This document shows positions 1 to 5,912 of a DNA stretch of 7,615 nt, piece by piece (the stretch's first letter is position 1; every line of letters begins with the position of its first letter). Position numbers and translations under genes: made by a program. Location of the stretch: contig JACQSM010000031.1 in NCBI GenBank assembly GCA_016205965.1, positions 1-7,615 of the forward strand, in the 5' to 3' direction. This DNA is from Candidatus Uhrbacteria bacterium (lineage in GTDB: Bacteria > Patescibacteriota > Patescibacteriia > SG8-24). The notes beneath the pieces were generated by a model. It searched no databases. It had not been told where the DNA came from and was given only the letters and a program-made list of their open reading frames with translations.

Positions 1-668
1 GAATCGAGGTTGCCGGTGGGTTCGTCGGCCAGAATGATCGACGGTTCGTTCATGAAAGCCCGGGCGATGGCCACGCGCTGCTGTTCGCCGCCGGACAGCT
101 GCATCGGACGGTGGCCGGCGCGGGCCGACAATCCGACGGACGCCAACAGGTCGACGGCGCGCCGTTTCGTTTTCGGATCGGCATCGCCGCGGAGCATCCG
201 GGGGAGCATGACGTTTTCGAGCGCGGTCAGCGAAGGCACGAGATTGAATTGCTGGAAAACGAATCCGATATCCTTGGACCGCATGTCGGAAATGGCCTTT
301 TCCGACAATGCCGCGACGTCTTTGCCCAATACCCGGACCCGCCCGGACGTCGGGTTGTCGAGCGTGCCGATGATGTTCATGGCCGTGCTCTTGCCCGATC
401 CCGAAGGTCCGACCAGCGCTACCAGATCGCCGGGATACACCCTCATCGAAAGTCCGCGCAGCACCGACACCTCGATGCCGTCGCCGAGCTCGTAGGTTTT
501 ATGGACGTCCTCGAGAGAGATGATCGGCTCGATATTCAGGAACATTTCGGTCTCGGCGACGAAGTCCTGGCGGCAGGTTTCGGAACAAAAAAAATACTCG
601 CGTCCGGCGGCGACGGCCCGATGTTCCGTCTGACCTTCGAGTTCCATGCCGCAGACGAGGTCGAACAT
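1..668 (-). CDS. ABC transporter ATP-binding protein (MacB/LolD type) with N-terminal YHS domain, partial
   Basis: ATPase subunit expected to power a MacAB- or Lol-like export system at the inner membrane. The C-terminus is cut off by the window start; 222 residues are visible. Residues 1-45 form a YHS metal-binding domain: DLVCGM at 3-8, then YFFCSETC at 25-32 and F36, with cysteines at 6, 28 and 32. The ATPase follows: Walker A GPSGSGKST at 87-95, Q-loop FQQFN around Q139, signature LSGGEQQRVAIARA at 191-204, and Walker B IILADEP at 211-217 with catalytic E216. The sequence ends in the D-loop region (GNLD). I chose the ATG at 668 rather than the in-frame ATG at 545 because the stretch between encodes the intact YHS domain and begins only 6 bases after the upstream stop. 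Neither start has a good Shine-Dalgarno site, so translation is probably coupled to the fusion protein gene. The ABC assignment is very secure. The YHS assignment rests on motif reading. The transported substrate is unknown. Confidence 0.93.
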   Translation of the reverse strand, partial: MFDLVCGMELEGQTEHRAVAAGREYFFCSETCRQDFVAETEMFLNIEPIISLEDVHKTYELGDGIEVSVLRGLSMRVYPGDLVALVGPSGSGKSTAMNIIGTLDNPTSGRVRVLGKDVAALSEKAISDMRSKDIGFVFQQFNLVPSLTALENVMLPRMLRGDADPKTKRRAVDLLASVGLSARAGHRPMQLSGGEQQRVAIARAFMNEPSIILADEPTGNLD

Positions 669-674
669 ACGTCG

Positions 675-2366
675 CTATTCGATGCGGTCGACGACTTTAT
701 CGCCCTCGCGCAAACCGTCGATGATCTCGATGTCATCGTCGCCCTCGAGACCGACGCGGACTTCAGCCTCTTCGACGACGCCGTTGCGATACAACCTGAC
801 CGCGGTTCGGCCGCCGCGCCTGATCAGCAGGCGCCTGGGGATGAGAATCGCGTCTTTCTTGGCGCCGATCGGGATGGTCAGTTCGGCGGTCATACCGGGC
901 CGTAAAGGCACGGCGGCATCGTCGAGCAACGCCGTAACCTTGTAGTAGATATCCTCGTCCTGTTTGACGTCGCGGGCGCCGATCTCGGCGATTTTGCCGC
1001 CATACGCGGCCGCGCCGAGGGCGTCGAAGGTCACGCTCACCGGCATGCCGACGGCCATTTTTCCGATGTCCAGTTCCGAAACCGTCGCTTCGACTTGATG
1101 GGTGGTCGAAATAAGCGTCGCTGCCCGCATCGTCGGCGAAGCCATTTCGCCGGGGTCGAGATCGATGCTGCCGACGATGCCCGCCTTGGGCGCCGCGAGC
1201 GAGGTTTCGGCAAGCTGCTGGCGGGCCAATTCGACCTCGGCTTCGGCGGCGGCGATGGCCGCCCGATACACTTCTTTATCGACCTCGCGCAGAGGCGCGG
1301 TCATGGAGGCCAGCTTCTCGCTGGCCGATTGCGCATCCAACTTGGCCGTGTCGAGAGCGGCTGACGCACTGTTGACCTTCGTCAGCGCCGCCGTCAGCGC
1401 GGTCGCGTTCGTAGTTTTTGCCGAAGCGACCGCCAGGGTTTGGACATCGGTGGCATTGAGCGCGGTATTCAGGTCGACCAGCGCGGATTTCACGTTCGCC
1501 TTCTTGGTGTCGTAAGCGGACTGCGAAAGCGAACCGGCGGGCGTTGATGCCTGCAAGATCGAATCGGCCGACTGAAGGGAGCCGCGAATCGTCTGGACGC
1601 GGCCGATGAAGATCGCCGCCAGCTCGTCGATCCGAGTTCGGTCTTGGAGGAGGCGCAGCGACGCCAGATCGGCTTCCAAGGCCGAAAAATTCGTCTTGAT
1701 CGCCGGAAAGCCGTCGATGAGTTGGCGCGCGGCGGCCAAATGGGTGTCAGGAACGGAAACGAATGTCATTCGTTCATTGGCATCCAGGGCGTCATTCTTC
1801 AGCGAAAAGTAGGCGGCTGACGCTTTGACGAAAAGCGTTTCCAGCGTCGCCTTGTAGTCGCCGTAGGCCTTGGCCAGAGCCGTCTCGTTCGACTCGCCGG
1901 TGTCCGCCAGCGCGGTCCGCGCGTCGGCGAGCGCCTGTTCCGCCGCGGCCACCCGCGCTTTGGCGTTATTGACCGCCGTTTCGGCGACACGGACTTCTTC
2001 CTTCGGCGCGCCGGCCAATGCTTGGGCGAATTTCGCCCGTGCCGAAGCCAACGACGACAATGCCGAGCGCAGATGCACGTCGAACTCGCCGGTCGCCTGG
2101 CGCATGAGCGGCTGGCCGGCGGTCACGGCTTCCCCTTCCCGAACCGAAACCCCGGCTACCCGACCCACGTTCTTAAAGAAAAGGTCGAGATCATCGCTGG
2201 CGATGACTTCACCCGTCTCGGACACCTCCTGGGATATGGCGCCCCTTCGGACGTCGACGGTAATGACGGTCGGGCTCGGTTTCACGAAAACCGCCCGATA
2301 CACGAGAGTTCCGGTTATTGCCACGGCTACGATGCCCATGACGATCCGCCGCGCGAGAGGTTTCAT
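675..2366 (-). CDS. HlyD/MacA-family membrane fusion protein (periplasmic adaptor)
   Basis: Adaptor subunit of an ABC export system, anchored in the membrane by one N-terminal segment (about residues 8-27, after the basic MKPLARR) with the rest outside. The two biotinyl-lipoyl half-motifs are visible at about 58-90 (VGRVAGVSVREGEAVTAGQ) and 388-415 (ETSLAAPKAGIVGSIDLDPGE). Beta-barrel and membrane-proximal regions follow to residue 563, including LRPGMTAELTIPI. Between the half-motifs lie about 290 residues, mostly Ala-rich predicted helix and coiled coil. This is much longer than the usual hairpin of MacA-like adaptors (whole proteins are typically about 370-420 residues). The extra part, roughly 160-330, looks like an inserted helical domain. 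The start is supported by a strong promoter placed so that transcription begins at or next to the ATG. It is the first gene of an operon with the YHS-ABC gene, which lies 6 bases downstream in the same reading frame. Family call is secure; MacA-like versus other HlyD subtypes, and the substrate, cannot be settled. Confidence 0.93.
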   Translation of the reverse strand: MKPLARRIVMGIVAVAITGTLVYRAVFVKPSPTVITVDVRRGAISQEVSETGEVIASDDLDLFFKNVGRVAGVSVREGEAVTAGQPLMRQATGEFDVHLRSALSSLASARAKFAQALAGAPKEEVRVAETAVNNAKARVAAAEQALADARTALADTGESNETALAKAYGDYKATLETLFVKASAAYFSLKNDALDANERMTFVSVPDTHLAAARQLIDGFPAIKTNFSALEADLASLRLLQDRTRIDELAAIFIGRVQTIRGSLQSADSILQASTPAGSLSQSAYDTKKANVKSALVDLNTALNATDVQTLAVASAKTTNATALTAALTKVNSASAALDTAKLDAQSASEKLASMTAPLREVDKEVYRAAIAAAEAEVELARQQLAETSLAAPKAGIVGSIDLDPGEMASPTMRAATLISTTHQVEATVSELDIGKMAVGMPVSVTFDALGAAAYGGKIAEIGARDVKQDEDIYYKVTALLDDAAVPLRPGMTAELTIPIGAKKDAILIPRRLLIRRGGRTAVRLYRNGVVEEAEVRVGLEGDDDIEIIDGLREGDKVVDRIE

Positions 2367-2372
2367 GTGTAT

Positions 2373-2401
2373 ATTTTACCTCATTTTTGGACTAATTTCA
2401 A
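2373..2401 (-). promoter_or_regulatory. Sigma70-type promoter of the membrane fusion protein operon, leaderless type
   Basis: On the minus strand TTGAAA (2401-2396) and TAAAAT (2378-2373) are separated by exactly 17 bases, each matching consensus at 5 of 6 positions. The seventh base after the -10 box is the A of the ATG at 2366, so the mRNA would start at or within a base or two of the start codon. A GAGG at 2382-2379 lies upstream of the -10 end and 12 bases from the ATG, so it would not be in the transcript. Confidence 0.75.
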
Positions 2402-2413
2402 CCTTTATAGATG

Positions 2414-2442
2414 AAAAAATACCCCCGCGAAGGGGTGTTTTT
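2414..2442. terminator. Bidirectional Rho-independent terminator-like hairpin
   Basis: A GC-rich stem (A2421-C2425 with G2432-T2436, small loop between) is flanked by an A-tract (2414-2419) and a T-tract (2438-2442). These can also pair and extend the stem. Read from either strand it gives a hairpin followed by a U-run. Oddly, it sits between two divergent genes rather than at a gene end. It may insulate the two promoters from each other or from upstream antisense transcription. It lies upstream of the strong fusion-protein promoter, so it is probably not an attenuator for that transcript. Confidence 0.6.
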
Positions 2443-2452
2443 CAAACCGGCT

Positions 2453-2466
2453 ATTCTATATAGAAT
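2453..2466. repeat. Perfect 14-bp palindrome, candidate operator
   Basis: ATTCTATATAGAAT reads the same on both strands. It lies between the divergent fusion-protein and kinase genes, beside the terminator-like hairpin. It could be the binding site of a dimeric regulator, or two overlapping -10-like elements (TATAGA on each strand). AT-rich composition makes a chance palindrome possible. Confidence 0.4.
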
Positions 2467-2499
2467 GTATGAATAATGGCTTGGGGGTGTATAGCAGGG

Positions 2500-2505
2500 T
2501 ATACT
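2500..2505 (+). promoter_or_regulatory. Possible -10 box of the histidine kinase gene
   Basis: TATACT matches the -10 consensus at 5 of 6 positions and would start transcription near 2512, giving a leader of about 17 bases. That leader contains AAGG at 2516-2519, 9 bases before the ATG, a modest ribosome binding site. No convincing -35 box is found 16-18 bases upstream, so the promoter may need an activator, or may lie elsewhere in 2443-2500. Confidence 0.35.
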
Positions 2506-2528
2506 AGCCGAAGATAAGGCCAACAACG

Positions 2529-4079
2529 ATGCCTACGGACACCAAAGCCAAATTGAAACATCATCACTGGGTGCTGTTCAAAACCGCGGCCGGCCGCGTA
2601 ACCTTTCTCGTCTTGATGACGGCCTTATTGATGATCTCCGCCGTCGTCATCGGCCTGTTGGAATTCCTGAAAGTTTACGGCGACAAGATCGGACCGACCG
2701 CGCCGGCCTGGCGCGCCGCCGCGATCGCCGTATTTTTGGCCGGTGCGGCCATTCTGACCGCCGAGTTGATCGGCTCTTTCCTGATCACGCGAAAGATCCG
2801 CAAACTCGCCCAGGTCGTCCGCGCGATCATCGAGAAAAAGGGCGACCCCGGCGCGCTACCCTACGGTCTCGGCGAACTCGACGACATCACGGCCACCTTC
2901 GAAAAGCTCGCCTCCGAATGGAGGGACACCCAGGCGACCATGGAACAGCAGGTGAAGATGCGGACCTCCGTACTCGAGTTGAGCAAGGGAATGACCGAAC
3001 TCGACAAAGTCCGCACCGAAGCCCTGATCGACAGCATCGCCGAAGGCGTCGTCGCCACCGACAACGAAGGAAAGATCACCTTCCTCAACGATGTCGCCAA
3101 AGCGGGCCTGTGGTGGAATCCGGACGCGGCCATGGGCGTCGCCATCCACTCGGCCTATCGGCTCGAGGATGAAAAAGAGAACGTCATCGACGAGAAGCTC
3201 TGGCCGACGAAAAAAGCGCTCAAAGAGGTCAAGAAAGTCGTCACGCCGGCTCCGAGCAAACCGTACTATCTGCGCTGCCGCGACAAGAGCCGTTTCCCGG
3301 TCAAGATGACGCTGTCGCCGCTGGTCATCGATGACGAAATCGCCGGCATGCTGGCGACTTTCGAGGACATCAGCGCCGAGGTCGATCTGGATCGCCGGAA
3401 AACGGAATTCATCTCAATCGCCTCGCACCAGCTGCGCTCGCCGGCGACGGCGATAAAATTCATGACCGACATGATGCGCACCGGCGAATTCGGCGCCATC
3501 ACCGACAAGCAGAAAGAATGGGTCGGCAAACTATATACCGCCAGCGACACCATGCTCGACCTGGTCAACGAACTCCTCAACATCTCGAGGCTGGAGGCCG
3601 GAGCGGAAACCGAGCGAACGCCCCAGGACATCGTCGCTTTGGCCGAAAAAACGCTGAAAGAAACCGAGCCCTTGCTGCTGGCCAAGCGGCAGAAATTCGC
3701 CTTCGTGAAAAACGGCGCGGCCAGCCCGGCCTGCGATCCGCTCATGATCGGCGAAGTCATGAAAAATTTCCTTTCCAATGCCAGCAAATACTCGCCCGAC
3801 GACGGTACGGTCACGGTCACGATCGACGTTTCCGACGCGGCGGCCAAGTTCTCGGTCGCCGACCAGGGCATGGGCATCCCGAAATCGGAGCATAATCGGA
3901 TGTTCGGCAAATTTTTCAGGGCCGAGAACGCCGTCAAAAGCCCGATCATCGGCACGGGCTTGGGATTGTACTACTGCAAAACAGTCATCGAAAAACACGG
4001 CGGTCGGATCGGCTTCGACTCCGAGGTCGGCAAGGGCAGCACCTTCTGGTTCGAACTGCCGTTGGCCGCCAAAAAATAG
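2529..4079 (+). CDS. Membrane-bound sensor histidine kinase with PAS-like domain
   Basis: Autophosphorylating sensor kinase of the two-component type. Two hydrophobic segments at about 23-47 and 62-87 anchor it in the inner membrane, with only a short loop outside. A HAMP-like linker with coiled coil follows (about 88-160), then a PAS-like domain (about 163-280, starting LIDSIAEGVVATDNEGKITF). The HisKA domain carries H300 in ASHQLRSPATAIKF. The catalytic domain shows the N box NFLSNASKYSP (413-423), G1 DQGMGIP (445-451), F box FGKFFRA (459-465) and G2 GTGLGLYYCK (475-484). The core is therefore complete for ATP binding and autophosphorylation. After the histidine the residue is Gln, not the usual Glu/Asp, and Ser stands at the usual Thr/Asn position, so phosphatase activity may be reduced. 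No response regulator is adjacent, so it is an orphan here. It is divergent from the export operon. The signal it senses is unknown. Confidence 0.95.
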   Translation: MPTDTKAKLKHHHWVLFKTAAGRVTFLVLMTALLMISAVVIGLLEFLKVYGDKIGPTAPAWRAAAIAVFLAGAAILTAELIGSFLITRKIRKLAQVVRAIIEKKGDPGALPYGLGELDDITATFEKLASEWRDTQATMEQQVKMRTSVLELSKGMTELDKVRTEALIDSIAEGVVATDNEGKITFLNDVAKAGLWWNPDAAMGVAIHSAYRLEDEKENVIDEKLWPTKKALKEVKKVVTPAPSKPYYLRCRDKSRFPVKMTLSPLVIDDEIAGMLATFEDISAEVDLDRRKTEFISIASHQLRSPATAIKFMTDMMRTGEFGAITDKQKEWVGKLYTASDTMLDLVNELLNISRLEAGAETERTPQDIVALAEKTLKETEPLLLAKRQKFAFVKNGAASPACDPLMIGEVMKNFLSNASKYSPDDGTVTVTIDVSDAAAKFSVADQGMGIPKSEHNRMFGKFFRAENAVKSPIIGTGLGLYYCKTVIEKHGGRIGFDSEVGKGSTFWFELPLAAKK

Positions 4080-4120
4080 GAGAAACCTCCGCACCTCCGG
4101 CGGCAATCAGCGTTCCAGTC

Positions 4121-4148
4121 TTGACTCGGCCGCTCCCGGCGCTACCAT
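4121..4148 (+). promoter_or_regulatory. Candidate promoter of the diheme cytochrome gene
   Basis: TTGACT (4121-4126, 5 of 6 consensus) and TACCAT (4143-4148, 4 of 6) are separated by 16 bases. Transcription would begin near 4155, giving a leader of about 27 bases that includes the AGGAGG site. The -10 overlaps the left arm of an inverted repeat. No clear terminator with a long U-run ends the kinase gene, so read-through from the kinase is also possible. Confidence 0.5.
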
Positions 4149-4159
4149 GCCCGGTAGCG
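4140..4159 (+). repeat. Inverted repeat (CGCTACC / GGTAGCG) over the cytochrome promoter
   Basis: Two perfect 7-base arms (4140-4146 and 4153-4159) flank a 6-base spacer. The repeat covers the predicted -10 box and start site, so it could be an operator. As RNA it would form a hairpin, followed by a short CCTTTT (4162-4167). A weak terminator for the kinase transcript is therefore the alternative reading. Confidence 0.45.
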
Positions 4160-4170
4160 TCCTTTTACAT

Positions 4171-4176
4171 AGGAGG
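4171..4176 (+). promoter_or_regulatory. Strong Shine-Dalgarno site of the cytochrome gene
   Basis: A full AGGAGG lies 5 bases before the ATG at 4182 and fixes that start. It is the only consensus ribosome binding site in the window; the other genes have weak sites or none. Confidence 0.85.
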
Positions 4177-4181
4177 AGCGC

Positions 4182-5807
4182 ATGAAACGCCGATATTCCG
4201 CCATCTTGGCTTCCATGACCGCGTTTTCCGCAGTCGCCATTGCTGCCGTCTCACCATTCATCACACAGGAAGGACCGGGCGGCAGCCAGCTGACCATCGA
4301 CGAACGATTGCCGTTCAAGGTTCCTCGTCCGGGCGACCTGCCGCTCATCGCCAGCGGCGAAATGACCCTTGAGGAGCTGACCGCCGAAGGCCTGCACAAC
4401 TGGTTCTTCGACGCCCAGCTCGACGGCGAGCCGTTCGGCGTCCCGGCCGAGGTCTTCGACTTCTACGCCGCCTTGGCGCCGCCGGCCGAGCACACCATGG
4501 TGTTCGAGCTCATCGAGCCGTTCGTTCGGACCGGCTTGAGCAAGCTGCCCGGAGACAAGCTGCCCCGCGGATTCGTGCGCATCAGCAGACCCGAACCGCT
4601 GATCACCCAAAACTGCAGTGCCTGCCACAGCGGCGTCGTCAACGGCATGCTGATCCCGGGCCTGGGCAACAAGTGGTACAACCAGAAGGCGATCATCCAG
4701 AACGCCAAGCTGATGATGGAGTCGAGCATCCCGCTGCTCCAGGCCGGCGGTTCGAGATCTGCGGACATCCTGCGGCGCACCGAGCGCCAGCTGGCCAAGC
4801 TGCGCCGCTACGAGGCGCTCTACGGCGTCGGCTGCGACGATCTCGGCCCCGGCATGATCACCGCCGCCCGCATCTGGGAGATCAGCAGCAAGCTGCTCCG
4901 GGACCCGGCGCAACTGGCGACCCCGGAAGGTCAAAAACGCTTCCCGTGCGGCGCCACCAAGCCGCCGCCACTGAACACCCTGCGCTTCCGCAACCTGCTG
5001 TTCTGGGACGGCAGCGTCAACTCCCAATGGGTCGCGCACTGGCCGATGTTCGACTTCTTCGGCTTCGATGACTATGACCATTGGACCGAGAAGGTCAAAA
5101 GCCGCTCGATCCAGGCGGTCGATGCCTTCCTTGTTTTCGCCACACCGAGTCCCTCGTGGCGCGACATCATGCGGACGCGACTCGATTCCACCGCCGCCAA
5201 GGCGGGGCACGGCATCTTCCATCGGCCGCAGTCCTGCGCCTCGTGCCACGGAACCTATGGCGAGGACGGCATGCTCAAGACGTTCGGCTCGGCCATCACG
5301 CCGCTCGAGGTCATCGGCACCGATCCAGAACGCGCCGTCGCCGCCTTCGACGAGCTCATGGCCGAATTCACGAAGTACGGGTGGGCCTTCGTGCCGAGGA
5401 TCCAGGGCTTGCCCGAGTACGTCCCCGGCTACGCGCCGTCGCCGCTGTGCAGTCCGTTCCTGAACTTCCCCTACCTGCACACCGCCGGTGTCGCCAATCT
5501 GCACGAGCTGCTGCTGCCCGAGGAACGGCGCCGGCGCGACTATTGGCAGAGCGACATCATCGACGAGAAGCATGTCGGCTTCTATGCCGCGGCGCGCATG
5601 CCGAAACGACTTGAGTTCCAGCCGCCGCACGCCGTCCTGCGCCGAACGTTCCCGGACGCCAAGGTGCGAGGGCACTCCGGACCACGCTTCGGCACCGCCT
5701 TGAGCGAGCCCGAAAGGATGCAGCTCATCGAGTTCATGAAGACCATGCGCTGCCCGGAAGAAGCCGGCGCCGGACCGCCGCCGATCATACCGCTTCGCCC
5801 GCGCTGA
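4182..5807 (+). CDS. Secreted diheme c-type cytochrome, MauG/RoxA-like
   Basis: A protein of 541 residues with an N-terminal export signal (basic MKRRY, hydrophobic stretch to about 24), so it should act outside the cytoplasmic membrane. It carries two covalent heme c sites: CSACH at 145-149 and CASCH at 352-356. Both their exact sequence and their spacing (207 residues) resemble the rubber oxygenase RoxA, whose two sites, as I recall, are also CSACH and CASCH about 200 residues apart. A segment PYLHTAGVANLHELL (430-444) matches the PYLHNGSVPTLYDLL-like motif of diheme peroxidase/RoxA relatives, with TA replacing the usual NG. The C-terminus has the family-like GTALSEPERMQLIEFMKTM (504-522). 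An aromatic-rich stretch (274-298, FWDGSVNSQW onwards) may lie near a heme. Family functions include peroxidase, MauG-type protein oxidation and oxidative cleavage of polyisoprene; I cannot say which applies. It is an independent unit with its own promoter, strong ribosome site and terminator. Lysine codons favour AAG here, unlike the neighbouring kinase. No cytochrome c maturation genes are in view. Confidence 0.88.
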   Translation: MKRRYSAILASMTAFSAVAIAAVSPFITQEGPGGSQLTIDERLPFKVPRPGDLPLIASGEMTLEELTAEGLHNWFFDAQLDGEPFGVPAEVFDFYAALAPPAEHTMVFELIEPFVRTGLSKLPGDKLPRGFVRISRPEPLITQNCSACHSGVVNGMLIPGLGNKWYNQKAIIQNAKLMMESSIPLLQAGGSRSADILRRTERQLAKLRRYEALYGVGCDDLGPGMITAARIWEISSKLLRDPAQLATPEGQKRFPCGATKPPPLNTLRFRNLLFWDGSVNSQWVAHWPMFDFFGFDDYDHWTEKVKSRSIQAVDAFLVFATPSPSWRDIMRTRLDSTAAKAGHGIFHRPQSCASCHGTYGEDGMLKTFGSAITPLEVIGTDPERAVAAFDELMAEFTKYGWAFVPRIQGLPEYVPGYAPSPLCSPFLNFPYLHTAGVANLHELLLPEERRRRDYWQSDIIDEKHVGFYAAARMPKRLEFQPPHAVLRRTFPDAKVRGHSGPRFGTALSEPERMQLIEFMKTMRCPEEAGAGPPPIIPLRPR

Positions 5808-5817
5808 ACGCGATCAC

Positions 5818-5847
5818 CCCCGTCATCCCGACGGGGTTTTTCTTTTT
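5818..5847 (+). terminator. Rho-independent terminator after the cytochrome gene
   Basis: A perfect 7-bp stem (CCCCGTC at 5818-5824, GACGGGG at 5830-5836) with a 5-base loop is followed by TTTTTCTTTTT (5837-5847). It begins 10 bases after the stop codon and separates the cytochrome from the next gene. Confidence 0.92.
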
Positions 5848-5877
5848 CCAATTGCGGTATTTTTTTGGATGATCCGA

Positions 5878-5886
5878 TGGTATGAT
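5878..5886 (+). promoter_or_regulatory. Extended -10 promoter of the phosphoribosyltransferase-like gene
   Basis: TGGTATGAT combines the TGn extension with a TATGAT -10 box (5 of 6). Transcription would start near 5893, about 20 bases before the ATG. No good -35 box is at the right distance; TTGCGG at 5852-5857 is 23 bases away. Extended -10 promoters often lack one. Confidence 0.5.
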
Positions 5887-5912
5887 TCCACGGTATTCAT
5901 GAGCCAGGCTAT

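Noticed and set aside
543..545. ATG at 545 as the start of the ABC ATPase
   Set aside because: It would discard an intact in-frame YHS domain and leave an unexplained 129-base gap after the fusion protein. It also has no ribosome binding site.
111..905. A 264-codon plus-strand open frame over the ABC gene
   Set aside because: It overlaps the minus-strand ABC ATPase, YHS domain and fusion-protein end, all of which carry clear motifs. The shadow translation has none.
2378..2382. GAGG as the Shine-Dalgarno site of the fusion protein
   Set aside because: It is 12 bases from the ATG and upstream of the -10 end, so it would not be in the mRNA if the strong promoter is used.
4077..4090. GGAG-AAAC-CTCC as a kinase terminator
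   Set aside because: The stem is only 4 bp and there is no U-tract after it.
4251..5675. A 474-codon open frame antisense to the cytochrome
   Set aside because: It is a shadow of GC-rich codon structure. It has Arg/Gly/Ala/Glu-rich sequence without motifs, while the plus strand encodes clear CXXCH sites.
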